Source: Clostridioides difficile (GTDB lineage Bacteria > Bacillota > Clostridia > Peptostreptococcales > Peptostreptococcaceae). Taken from it: a stretch of 64,000 nucleotides of DNA. The DNA lies in assembly GCF_001299635.1 (NCBI RefSeq), contig NZ_JRHN01000028.1, positions 1 through 64,000 on the forward strand, given 5' to 3'. Below the pieces are notes generated by a model. That model had not been told where the DNA came from and did no database searches. It saw only the letters and a list, made by a program, of their open reading frames with translations. The position numbers and the translations under genes were made by a program. Of this stretch, positions 18,253 through 26,838 are shown one piece after another (positions within the stretch are counted from its first letter, which is position 1; each line of letters starts with the position of its first letter).

Positions 18253-18281
18253 AGTATAGTACTGATTAGTACTATTGTCAA
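18253..18281 (-). promoter_or_regulatory. Promoter of marR-MATE operon with built-in operator
   Basis: Minus strand: TTGACA, 17 bases, TATACT, a near-consensus sigma-A promoter. The spacer and first base of the -10 contain the palindrome AGTACTAATCAGTACT (18258-18273), so a bound repressor would block RNA polymerase directly. Confidence 0.85.
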
Positions 18282-18746
18282 TAAGAAATAAAAAGAAACA
18301 AAAAATATCTTCCTTAACTATTTGCCATTCTAAATAAGGTTGTTTTGTTATATCAAGAAACTTTTATTCTTTGTAAATCTTTATTTTGTATCTGGTTTTA
18401 TTTATAAAAATAGAATTTATTTCATCAAATAAAAAAAATTTAATAAATTTTAACAGAAAATAAAAATACAAAAATAGGAAATTTATTTAGTCTAACTAAA
18501 CCAGAAATTTTGACATATGAAATCAGAATAATATAAAAGTTTAGTAATAAAATACTTACAACTTAAAAATATTAAACTCAAAAGCTTTGTAAATCTCAAA
18601 AAAATAGAAATGATAAAAAAATAAAAAACAAAAAAGTTTATAAATACTAATTTTTAAAAAAATTAATATAAACAACAAAAAATAAAAAAGTTTATAAATA
18701 TTGACATGACTAATGTTTGGGTTTTTGGATAAAACCAAAAAAACAC
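18282..18746. other. AT-rich intergenic region between marR and speA
   Basis: No supported gene. A 17-base A/T-rich direct repeat containing AAAAAGTTTATAAATA occurs at about 18631-18646 and 18685-18700. A short hairpin GGTTTTTGG/CCAAAAAAAC lies near 18720-18744. Confidence 0.35.
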
Positions 18747-18775
18747 TTGTAAAAGTAGCGGAATGTTAATATAAT
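18747..18775 (+). promoter_or_regulatory. Promoter of the spermidine operon
   Basis: TTGTAA, 17 bases, TATAAT, about 98 bases before speA. Confidence 0.7.
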
Positions 18776-18873
18776 AAATATCATGAGTTTAATAAAAGTA
18801 AAAATAAAAAATAGAAATAATAAATAAGAATACAATAATTATTTGAATATAGAGAGGAGATGAATTCAAAATC

Positions 18874-20349
18874 ATGGATAGTGAGTTCGCAAATGCAGTT
18901 GAATTAAGCTATGAATGTGCTCCATTATTAGAGTCTTTAAAGGAATACTCAGAAAAAGATATAGCTTGCTTTGATGTGCCTGGACATGTAAAAAATAGAG
19001 GTGTAGATATATTAAATAAATATCTAGGTGAAAATCTCATGAAAATGGATATAAATTCATCACCAACTATGGACAATGTATCTGCTCCAAATGGGGTTAT
19101 AAAAAATGCACAAGATTTGTTAGCGCAAGCATATATGGCTGATGAGGCATTCTTTATAACTAATGGTACAACTCAGGCAATACATGCAATGATTTTGAGT
19201 GTGATAAAACCAGGTGAAAAAGTATTACTTCCAAGGAATATACATAAATCAGTGATAAATGCATTAATACTCTGTGGAGGAATACCAATATTTATACAGC
19301 CAGAATTTGATGAGAAATTAGGCATAAGTTTAAATATTACTCTTAAAAAAATTAAAGTGGAGATAGAAAGAAATCGTAATATAAAAGCATTATTTTTTCT
19401 TAATCCAACTTATTATGGAGTTTGTGCTGATATTGAAAATATCATAGAGCTATGTCATAAAAATAATATTTTGGTGCTAGTGGATGAAGCTCATGGAGCT
19501 CATTTTCCATTTCATTTAGATTTGCCTCCCTCTGCAATAGGACTAGGAGCTGATATGGTAGCTGTAAGCATACATAAAACTGGAGGTGCATTGACACAGT
19601 CTTCAGCACTTTTGCTTAATAGAGGCAATGTAAAATTTGAAAAAGTTCTTCAATCAATAAATATGTTACAGTCAACATCAGCATCTTATTTACTTATGGC
19701 AAGTATAGATGGTGCTAGAGCAAACCTAGTTGAAAATGGAGAAAAACAATTATCAAAAGCACTAAATTTATCCAGGTATGCAAAATCAAGATTAAACAAA
19801 ATTGATGGAATAAAAGTTTTATCTACTGAAATATTAAAACAAAAAGGTGTCAAATTTATAGATGAAACAAAACTATGTATAAACGTGAAAGAATTAAATT
19901 TAACTGGATTTGAAGTCTATGACTTATTATATAAAAATTTTTCGATTCAAGTAGAATTAGGAGATTCGTACAATATTCTTGCACTTGTATCTATTGGAAC
20001 GAATAAGTCTGATATTGATAGATTAGTAAAAGCACTCTCTATAATTGCAAAGGTCTATAGAAAAGAATCTGCATTAAATGAGTTTAATATGGTTCAAATA
20101 AATCCTACTATTAAACTTAATCCTAGAGAAGCTTTTTATGCACCGAAAGAAAGTGTAGAACTTGATTTGTGTATAGATAGAGTTTGTGGAGAATCAATAA
20201 TGGCATATCCACCAGGGATACCAATTGTTGCTCCAGGAGAATTGATAACAAAAGAAATTATGGAATATATTATTTTCTTAAAAAATAGCAATGTATATCT
20301 AACTGATGTGCAAGATAAAAACTTAGATAGAATACTTGTAATAAAATAA
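18874..20349 (+). CDS. speA: PLP-dependent Orn/Lys/Arg decarboxylase, probably arginine decarboxylase
   Basis: 491 residues, the length of the fold-I (AAT-like) Bacillus SpeA-type enzymes. It has an N-terminal DVPGHVKNRG-like region, VDEAHGAHFPFH before the PLP lysine, SIHKTGG with Lys235, and a C-terminal PGIPIVAPGE motif. Because speE and an agmatinase gene follow in the same operon, arginine to agmatine is the expected reaction; lysine or ornithine activity cannot be excluded from sequence. The ribosome site GAGGAG is rather far (about 15 bases) from the ATG. Confidence 0.9.
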   Translation: MDSEFANAVELSYECAPLLESLKEYSEKDIACFDVPGHVKNRGVDILNKYLGENLMKMDINSSPTMDNVSAPNGVIKNAQDLLAQAYMADEAFFITNGTTQAIHAMILSVIKPGEKVLLPRNIHKSVINALILCGGIPIFIQPEFDEKLGISLNITLKKIKVEIERNRNIKALFFLNPTYYGVCADIENIIELCHKNNILVLVDEAHGAHFPFHLDLPPSAIGLGADMVAVSIHKTGGALTQSSALLLNRGNVKFEKVLQSINMLQSTSASYLLMASIDGARANLVENGEKQLSKALNLSRYAKSRLNKIDGIKVLSTEILKQKGVKFIDETKLCINVKELNLTGFEVYDLLYKNFSIQVELGDSYNILALVSIGTNKSDIDRLVKALSIIAKVYRKESALNEFNMVQINPTIKLNPREAFYAPKESVELDLCIDRVCGESIMAYPPGIPIVAPGELITKEIMEYIIFLKNSNVYLTDVQDKNLDRILVIK

Positions 20350-20407
20350 ATTGCTTTATTTAGAAAAGATAAGAATAGATTAAATATGTAGAGGAGTTGG
20401 GATTGAA

Positions 20408-20821
20408 ATGAAATTTGAAACACTAGGAAGACATATACTAGTAGAATATTATAATTGTGATGAGAATGTACTTAAAGACCCACATCTTATAGAAAATTTT
20501 ATGAATGATTCAGCATTAAATGCAAAAGCTACAATCGTTGATTCTGTATTTCACCATTTTAATCCTTGGGGGGTTTCAGGTGCTGTTATAATTGCAGAAT
20601 CTCATTTAACAATACATACTTGGCCTGAGTATGGTTATGCAGCAGCAGATTTTTTTACTTGTGGTGATATAGACCCATGGAAAAGTTTTGAATTGTTAGA
20701 ACAACTTTTAAAATCAGAAAGAAGTGAGTCTACAGAAATTCCAAGAGGTCTGACTACAAAAATAAAAAAATATTCAAAAAAAGATTTAGGGAAAATTACT
20801 CATAAGCCAGAAGCAGTATAA
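20408..20821 (+). CDS. speH: S-adenosylmethionine decarboxylase proenzyme
   Basis: Supplies decarboxylated SAM, the aminopropyl donor for spermidine. 137 residues, the small prokaryotic class 1B type. The self-cleavage site is Glu64-Ser65 within [16 protein letters not shown]; Ser65 becomes the pyruvoyl cofactor after processing. The conserved Cys and His lie in [10 protein letters not shown]. It has a GGAG ribosome site and is followed 35 bases later by speE, which uses its product. Also called speD in some genomes. Confidence 0.95.
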   Translation: MKFETLGRHILVEYYNCDENVLKDPHLIENFMNDSALNAKATIVDSVFHHFNPWGVSGAVIIAESHLTIHTWPEYGYAAADFFTCGDIDPWKSFELLEQLLKSERSESTEIPRGLTTKIKKYSKKDLGKITHKPEAV

Positions 20822-20856
20822 ATACAAAATATATAGGAGAAAGTGAGGATTATTAT

Positions 20857-21708
20857 ATGGAGCTTTGGTATACAGAAGAATGGACAGAAAATGTAAGATT
20901 TTCTATAAAAGTAAATAAACATTTATTTGAGGGGAAGTCTCAATTTCAGAGAATAGATGTATTTGATAGTGATGAATTTGGAAAGTTTCTAACGATAGAT
21001 GGGTTAATGATGGTAACAGATAAAGATGAATTTATATACCATGAGATGATAACTCATGTTCCTATGTCTACAAATTTAAACATAAAAAAAGTATTAGTAA
21101 TAGGTGGGGGTGATGGCGGAACTGTAAGAGAATTAAGCCGTTATCCACAAATAGAAAAGATTGATATGGTTGAAATAGATAAAATGGTTGTAGATGTATC
21201 TAAAGAGTATATGGATATATGCTCATGCAAATTAGATGATGAAAGAGTTAATTTATATTTTGAAGATGGTGTTAATTTTGTTAAATGTGCTTCTGATAAA
21301 TCTTATGATTTAATAATAGTAGATTCAACTGACCCAATAGGACCAGGAGAAGGTCTTTTTTCAACTGATTTTTATAGAGATTGTCATAGAATACTGAGTG
21401 ATGATGGAATTTTGGTAAATCAAAGTGAAAGTCCTTATTTTGATTTTAATGCTAGGGAAATGAAAAGAGCTAATAAGAAGTTAAAAGAAATATTTCCAAT
21501 ATCTGAAGTCTATCAAGCACATATACCAACATACCCATCTGGTCATTGGTTGTTTGGTTTTGCTTCTAAAAAATTTAGTCCAATAGAAAATCAAGATAGG
21601 GATGGATGGGAAAAATTAAATTTAAAAACTAAATATTATAATAGTAATATACACTTAGGTTCGTTTATGTTACCTCAATATGTAAAGGAGATGTTAGATG
21701 AACAATAA
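20857..21708 (+). CDS. speE: Spermidine synthase (putrescine aminopropyltransferase)
   Basis: Transfers the aminopropyl group from decarboxylated SAM to putrescine. 283 residues with an N-terminal small beta domain and a Rossmann methyltransferase-like fold. Key motifs are the substrate-binding GGGDGGTVRE and the catalytic-Asp region IIVDSTDPIGPGEGLF. Its last codons overlap the speB start by 11 bases, indicating coupling. Confidence 0.97.
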   Translation: MELWYTEEWTENVRFSIKVNKHLFEGKSQFQRIDVFDSDEFGKFLTIDGLMMVTDKDEFIYHEMITHVPMSTNLNIKKVLVIGGGDGGTVRELSRYPQIEKIDMVEIDKMVVDVSKEYMDICSCKLDDERVNLYFEDGVNFVKCASDKSYDLIIVDSTDPIGPGEGLFSTDFYRDCHRILSDDGILVNQSESPYFDFNAREMKRANKKLKEIFPISEVYQAHIPTYPSGHWLFGFASKKFSPIENQDRDGWEKLNLKTKYYNSNIHLGSFMLPQYVKEMLDEQ

Positions 21709-22576
21709 TTTCTATCACATGAATACTTTTATGAGTATGGACAAAAATTATGAAGAATCTAATCTTATAGTATTTGGTGTTGGATTTGATGGAACTACTT
21801 CAAATAGACCAGGAGCTAGATTTGCAAGTGGTTCTATGAGAAAAGAATTTTATGGCCTTGAAACATATAGTCCGTTTTTAGATTTGGACTTGGAAGATTA
21901 CAATATATGTGATTATGGAGACTTAGAAATAAGTGTAGGAAGTACAGAAAAGGTATTAGAAGAAATATATATAGAAACATCTAAGATTGTTAGAGATTCA
22001 AAAGTTCCATTTATGATTGGAGGAGAGCATTTAGTTACACTACCAGCTTTTAAAGCAGTGTATGAAAAGTATAATGATATATATGTAATTCATTTTGATG
22101 CTCATGCGGATTTAAGAGAAGAGTATAATAATAGCAAAAATTCTCATGCAACAGTAATTAAAAGGGTATGGGATGTTGTAGGAGATAATAAAATATTTCA
22201 ATTTGGTATAAGGTCTGGCACAAAAGAAGAATTTAAGTTTGCGACAGAACAAAAGCATACATATATGGAAATTGGAGGAATAAACACCTTTGAAAATATA
22301 ATTAATATGTTGAATGGAAAGAATGTTTATTTAACTATAGATTTAGATATACTAGATGCATCTGTATTTCCAGGAACAGGTACACCAGAACCTGGTGGTA
22401 TAAATTATAGAGAATTTCAAGAAGTTTTTAGAATCATAAAAAACTCTAATATAAATATCGTTGGTTGTGATATTGTAGAGTTAAGTCCTGATTATGATAT
22501 TACAGGTGTATCAACAGTTATAGCCTGTAAAATATTGAGAGAGTTATGCTTAGTGATATCTGATAAAATTAAATAG
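21698..22576 (+). CDS. speB: Agmatinase (ureohydrolase family)
   Basis: Hydrolyses agmatine to putrescine and urea. 292 residues with the binuclear-manganese ligand motifs of the family: GGEH, HFDAHADLR, and TIDLDILDASVFPGTGTPEPGG. Its placement after speE with an 11-base overlap completes the pathway arginine, agmatine, putrescine, spermidine in one operon. Confidence 0.95.
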   Translation: MNNNFYHMNTFMSMDKNYEESNLIVFGVGFDGTTSNRPGARFASGSMRKEFYGLETYSPFLDLDLEDYNICDYGDLEISVGSTEKVLEEIYIETSKIVRDSKVPFMIGGEHLVTLPAFKAVYEKYNDIYVIHFDAHADLREEYNNSKNSHATVIKRVWDVVGDNKIFQFGIRSGTKEEFKFATEQKHTYMEIGGINTFENIINMLNGKNVYLTIDLDILDASVFPGTGTPEPGGINYREFQEVFRIIKNSNINIVGCDIVELSPDYDITGVSTVIACKILRELCLVISDKIK

Positions 22577-22611
22577 AGTAGTTTTTGATAGTAATATATT
22601 ATAATAAACAA

Positions 22612-22642
22612 CAAAAAAGAGCCTACGATAGCTCCTTTTCTA
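22612..22642. terminator. Terminator shared by speB and the convergent cold-shock gene
   Basis: An imperfect stem AAAAAGAGC / GCTCCTTTT with A/T tracts on both sides, placed between convergent genes. Confidence 0.6.
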
Positions 22643-22667
22643 AAATATATATATTTAAATTAAATAA

Positions 22668-22868
22668 TTATATTCTATTTACGTTTTCAGCTTGAGGTCC
22701 TCTATTACCTTGAGTTATATCAAAGCTAACCTTTTCGCCTTCTTCTAAAGTTTTGTATCCATCATTTTGTATAGCTGAGAAATGTACGAAAACATCGTCT
22801 TCTCCCTCTACAGATATGAATCCAAATCCTTTTTCATTGTTAAACCATTTTACTATTCCGTTTTTCAT
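22668..22868 (-). CDS. Cold-shock-domain RNA-binding protein
   Basis: 66 residues, a single cold-shock OB fold with both nucleic-acid motifs, RNP1 (KGFGFI) and RNP2 (VFVHFSAI). It binds single-stranded RNA/DNA and melts secondary structure. Ribosome site GGAGG on the minus strand. It stands alone, convergent with the spermidine operon. Confidence 0.96.
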   Translation of the reverse strand: MKNGIVKWFNNEKGFGFISVEGEDDVFVHFSAIQNDGYKTLEEGEKVSFDITQGNRGPQAENVNRI

Positions 22869-23282
22869 TATAAGAAAACCTCCGCTTTATTAAAAAATAC
22901 AAACTAAAAAAATAAGTCTGTTCTATTAATATAGCATAAATTTAAAATAAAAGCAAATAAATTTTTTAAAAAAATTAATTGATTTTAGAATTTAAGAAAA
23001 ACTGCTAAATCATATAATAACAGATAGTGCAAAATCATACCAAACTATGAATGAATTTAATAGCAAAAAATGTAATAAAAAGGAATACAAATAAAAAGTA
23101 AAATTAAAAAATATAATAAAAAATATTATATATTCGATTAAAAATTCAAGATAAAAATAGTGAAATTTCAGAAATATCAATATTATTATACAATAAAATA
23201 TAAAAACATTATATATATTCGATAAAATAAAATTTAAACATATAATATTTTATGTATATATTAATAAAAGCAAATATTGTGT
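22869..23282. other. AT-rich intergenic region before the first hydrogenase
   Basis: About 90% A+T with scattered ATATTCGAT-type words (near 23131 and 23215). It holds the divergent promoters of the cold-shock gene and hydrogenase 1; no gene is supported. A TATAAT at 23283-23288 with TTAATA at 23261-23266 is the likely hydrogenase promoter. Confidence 0.4.
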
Positions 23283-23325
23283 TATAATGGTATCGTATAA
23301 AATCATTTACGGGGGTGGTATTAAA

Positions 23326-24816
23326 ATGTTTCAATTTGAAACACAAATACACAAATTAAGACATGATGTTTTAACAGCAATAGCTAGGCTTGGAAAAGAA
23401 GATAACCTTACAAGAGAAGCAATGGATAATATTCAATATGAAATAATAAAAGGTGAGAAACCTACATACAGATGTTGTGTTTATAAAGAAAGAGCCATAA
23501 TATCTGAGAGAGTAAATGTAAGTATGGGGTTAGAACCAGGTCAAGATAAAATAGATTTAGATACAATGGATATAGGAGAAGATGAACAAATTATATATAT
23601 TTTGGAGGCTGCATGTGATAGTTGTCCAATAAATGAATTTACAGTAACTGATATTTGTAGAGGCTGTCTAGCACATAGATGTAAAGAAGCTTGTAAATTT
23701 GGTGCTATAACACATGTCGGAGGAATGGCTTATATAAATCACGAATTATGTAAGGCTTGTGGAATGTGTAAAAAAGCTTGTCAATATGATGCCATCTCAG
23801 AGGTTGTTAGACCATGCAAGAGCGTATGCCCAACTAATGCCTTAGGATTTGATAGAGAGAATATGAAAGCTATGATACATGAAGATAAGTGTCTAAACTG
23901 TGGAGCATGTATGTCAGCCTGCCCATTTGGAGCGATATCTGATAAGAGTTTGATTGCTCCAGTAGCTAGACAATTAGTTAAAAATGAAAAAATGTATGCA
24001 GTAGTAGCTCCAGCTATAACAGGTCAAGTTGAAGCAAATGTTACATATGGTCAAATAAAGAATGCTATAAAATCATTAGGATTTGTAGATGTACTAGAAG
24101 CAGCTTGTGGAGCAGATGCAGTCACAGTGCATGAAAGCTTAGAGTTTGCTGAAAGAATGGAAAAAGGAGAATCTTTTATGACAAATTCTTGTTGTCCAGG
24201 ATTTGTTGGTTATATAGAAAAGACATTCCCAAATCATGTAGGAAAAATATCATCTACAGTATCTCCTATGATAGCTAGTGGAAGATTTATAAAAAGTTAT
24301 GAGCCAGATGCTAAGGTTGTATTCATAGGACCATGTACAGCTAAAAAGAGTGAGGCAGCTAAGAAAGAATTAAAAGGCGCAGTGGATTATGTACTGACTT
24401 TTGAAGAAATAATGGCATTATTTGAAGCATTTGATATAGACTTAGCTAAGTGTTCAAATGAAGATATAGATGATGCATCAATATTTGGAAGAGGTTTTGG
24501 CGCTGCTGGAGGTCTTACAAAAGCCATAGAGAATTACCTTGCTGAAAAAGGCATAGGTGTTAACTTTGAACCTGTAAAGATTTCTGGTGCAAGAGAAATC
24601 AAGAAAACTATGACTATGGCAAATTTAGGAAAATTAGAAGGTAACTTTATAGAGGGAATGATGTGTGAAGGTGGATGTATAAATGGTTCTGGTAAGTTCT
24701 TATCAGGTGCAAAAGTTAAAGCCACTTTTGATAGAAAAAATTCTCAATCAACTAAGAAGAGTGTTTTAGCAAATACTAAGATAAAAGATTTTAGTAAAAT
24801 AAATTTAGAAAAATAA
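23326..24816 (+). CDS. [FeFe] hydrogenase, group-B-like, copy 1
   Basis: 496 residues. The Cys-rich N-terminal half (about 40-210) carries an unusual CC pair, a CDSCPINEFTVTDICRGC cluster region and ferredoxin 4Fe-4S motifs (CKACGMCKKAC, CLNCGACMSAC). The C-terminal half is the H-cluster domain with group-B-type signatures TNSCCPGF, GPCTAKKSE and MMCEGGC. It couples ferredoxin to proton reduction or hydrogen uptake; whether it is a bona fide enzyme or a sensor is not decided by sequence. I start at ATG 23326, after GGGGGTGG; an upstream in-frame ATG at 23287 has no such site. An adjacent paralogue follows with its own promoter. Confidence 0.9.
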   Translation: MFQFETQIHKLRHDVLTAIARLGKEDNLTREAMDNIQYEIIKGEKPTYRCCVYKERAIISERVNVSMGLEPGQDKIDLDTMDIGEDEQIIYILEAACDSCPINEFTVTDICRGCLAHRCKEACKFGAITHVGGMAYINHELCKACGMCKKACQYDAISEVVRPCKSVCPTNALGFDRENMKAMIHEDKCLNCGACMSACPFGAISDKSLIAPVARQLVKNEKMYAVVAPAITGQVEANVTYGQIKNAIKSLGFVDVLEAACGADAVTVHESLEFAERMEKGESFMTNSCCPGFVGYIEKTFPNHVGKISSTVSPMIASGRFIKSYEPDAKVVFIGPCTAKKSEAAKKELKGAVDYVLTFEEIMALFEAFDIDLAKCSNEDIDDASIFGRGFGAAGGLTKAIENYLAEKGIGVNFEPVKISGAREIKKTMTMANLGKLEGNFIEGMMCEGGCINGSGKFLSGAKVKATFDRKNSQSTKKSVLANTKIKDFSKINLEK

Positions 24817-24840
24817 AACGAGTATAAAATACATATTATA

Positions 24841-24890
24841 TAGAGTTGTTCCAAGTTGCAAGTTGACTTTTGGGCAACTCTATTTTTATT
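24841..24890 (+). terminator. Terminator after hydrogenase copy 1
   Basis: TAGAGTTG / CAACTCTA stem with a structured loop, then TTTTTATTT. Confidence 0.75.
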
Positions 24891-24963
24891 TATATTTTTG
24901 TTTATTTAGTAATTTAAATTAAAAACTATATACACTTAAAATAAAAATTACATATATAATATT

Positions 24964-25002
24964 TTGTATATAACTTAACAAAGTATACGCCTGTGTTATA
25001 AT
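24964..25002 (+). promoter_or_regulatory. Promoter of hydrogenase copy 2 with candidate Rex operator
   Basis: TTGTATATAACTTAACAA (24964-24981) matches the Rex redox-repressor consensus TTGTTAA-N4-TTAACAA with a perfect right half. It overlaps TTAACA, used as -35 16 bases before TATAAT (24997-25002). Rex releases DNA when NADH is high, which would open hydrogenase expression. The operator call is inference. Confidence 0.55.
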
Positions 25003-25085
25003 GATTTATGGGAATAAATGAAAATACAATGTACATAATAGTAGAAATATAGCAAAAAAGATGTGATTTATGGGGAGGATTACTT

Positions 25086-26582
25086 ATGTTCGAGTTTGAA
25101 ACGCAACTAAAAAGGTTGAAGCATGAAGTTTTAACAGCAGTAGCTAGATTATCAATTGAAGAAAAATTAACAAAAGAAAATATAGAAAAAATTCCATATG
25201 AAATAATCAAAGGAGAAAAAGCAAGATATAGATGTTGTGTTTATAAGGAGAGAGAGGTAGTTCTTGAAAGAGCACAACTTGCATTAAGTTTAACACCAAA
25301 TAGTAAATATGGAGATATAAATCCAGATTTAGTAAACTTAGATACAGATGAACAAATTATATATATAGTAGAAGCAGCATGTGATAGATGTCCAATAAAT
25401 GAATTTACAGTTACAGAACTTTGTAGAGGCTGTCTAGCACATAGATGTAAAGAAGCGTGTAAGTTTGGAGCGATTTCTTACATAAATGGAAGGGCATATA
25501 TAAATCATGATTTATGCAAAGCTTGTGGAATGTGCAAAAGTTCTTGTCAATATGATGCTATATCTGAAGTTGTAAGACCTTGCAAGAGTGTCTGTCCAAC
25601 AGGAGCATTGGATTTTAATAGAGATACTATGAAAGCTATGATACATGAAGATAATTGTATAAATTGTGGAGCGTGTATGTCAGCATGTCCATTTGGAGCA
25701 ATATCTGACAAAAGTTTGATAGCACCTGTTGCGAAAAAACTTGCCAAAAAGGAAAAGATGTATGCAATAGTAGCTCCAGCTATAACAGGTCAAATTGATA
25801 GTAATATTACATATGGACAGTTAAAAAATGCTATAAAGTCATTGGGATTTGTGGATATGATAGAAGCTTCTTGTGGCGCAGATGCAGTTACAGTTCATGA
25901 AAGTAATGAATTTATTGAGAGAATAAAATCTGGAGATGATTACATGACAAATTCATGTTGTCCTGGATTTTTTAAGTATATAGAGAAGATGTTTCCTGAT
26001 GAAAAAGATAAAATATCATCTACAGTATCTCCTATGGTAGCAACAGGAAGATTGGTAAAAAAATTTGATTCTGATGCTAAAGTTGTATTTATAGGTCCAT
26101 GTACAGCTAAGAAGAGTGAAGCAACAGATGCATGTCTAAAAGATGCAGTAGATTATGTGCTTACTTTTGAAGAATTAATGGCATTGTTTGAATCCTTTAA
26201 TATAGATTTATCAAAATGTTCAAATGAAGATATAAATGATGGGTCAATTTTTGGAAGGGGATTTGGAGCATCTGGAGGTCTAACTAAATCCATACAAAAC
26301 TATATTGCTGAGAAGGGAATTAGTTTTGATTTTGAACCTATAAAAGTATCTGGTCCAAGACAAATTAAAAAGACAATGACAATGGCTAAATTGGGTAGAT
26401 TAGAAGGTAACTTTATAGAAGGAATGATGTGTGAAGAAGGATGTATTAATGGAGCAGGTAAGTTTTTATCAGGAGTAAAAGCCAAAAATACCTTTGATAG
26501 AAAAAATGGACAATCGACTAAAAAGAGTGTCTTATCTAATGATAAAATTAAAGAATTTGAAGATGTGACTTTAGAAAGATAG
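25086..26582 (+). CDS. [FeFe] hydrogenase, group-B-like, copy 2
   Basis: 498 residues, colinear with the upstream copy: the same CC pair, CDRCPINEFTVTELCRGC region, two ferredoxin clusters, and the H-cluster motifs TNSCCPGF, GPCTAKKSE and MMCEEGC. The main differences are a Gly to Glu change within the third signature (MMCEGGC in copy 1, MMCEEGC here) and a longer variable stretch near residues 65-80. Ribosome site GGGGAGGA. The pair is a tandem duplication that has diverged, each copy having its own promoter and possibly different redox control. Confidence 0.9.
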   Translation: MFEFETQLKRLKHEVLTAVARLSIEEKLTKENIEKIPYEIIKGEKARYRCCVYKEREVVLERAQLALSLTPNSKYGDINPDLVNLDTDEQIIYIVEAACDRCPINEFTVTELCRGCLAHRCKEACKFGAISYINGRAYINHDLCKACGMCKSSCQYDAISEVVRPCKSVCPTGALDFNRDTMKAMIHEDNCINCGACMSACPFGAISDKSLIAPVAKKLAKKEKMYAIVAPAITGQIDSNITYGQLKNAIKSLGFVDMIEASCGADAVTVHESNEFIERIKSGDDYMTNSCCPGFFKYIEKMFPDEKDKISSTVSPMVATGRLVKKFDSDAKVVFIGPCTAKKSEATDACLKDAVDYVLTFEELMALFESFNIDLSKCSNEDINDGSIFGRGFGASGGLTKSIQNYIAEKGISFDFEPIKVSGPRQIKKTMTMAKLGRLEGNFIEGMMCEEGCINGAGKFLSGVKAKNTFDRKNGQSTKKSVLSNDKIKEFEDVTLER

Positions 26583-26602
26583 ACTTAATTTTTATAAAAA
26601 GA

Positions 26603-26811
26603 ACAGGGCTGTCGCACTAGAAAATAGTGCTACGCCCTTTTTTGTACAAAAAAGCAAATCCCAAGTTCAAAAGAACTTGAGATTCTTGTATAATATAATT
26701 CAGTTTACAAACTTTCTTGAAAATAATAAAGAGATTTCAAAAAACACTCTATTTATTGATGGTACAAAGATAGAGTCATCTTCCAATAGATATACTAAAA
26801 AAGTATTCTAA
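26603..26811 (+). mobile_element. Decayed IS1182-like end with internally deleted transposase remnant (left copy)
   Basis: The first 85 or so bases match, with about 10 differences, the reverse complement of 30065-30155, including a hairpin core around CTAGAAAATAG. Then an open frame (TTG at 26677 to TAA at 26809-26811) reads as RFLYN, a jump over the normal N-terminal domain, then LFIDGTKIESSSNRYT, the conserved motif of IS1182-type DDE transposases. So the copy has lost about 100 codons inside and everything after NRYT. No active product is expected. Confidence 0.7.
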
Positions 26812-26838
26812 ATTTATTATTTATAATAAACGTACACC

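Noticed and set aside
18556-18738. 60-residue minus-strand frame of Phe/Leu/Tyr/Lys
   Set aside because: Extreme low complexity in a poly-A/T stretch with no ribosome site.
26606-26645. Hairpin after hydrogenase copy 2 read as an ordinary terminator
   Set aside because: It recurs inverted at 30120-30155 and belongs to the IS end; it may terminate transcription secondarily.
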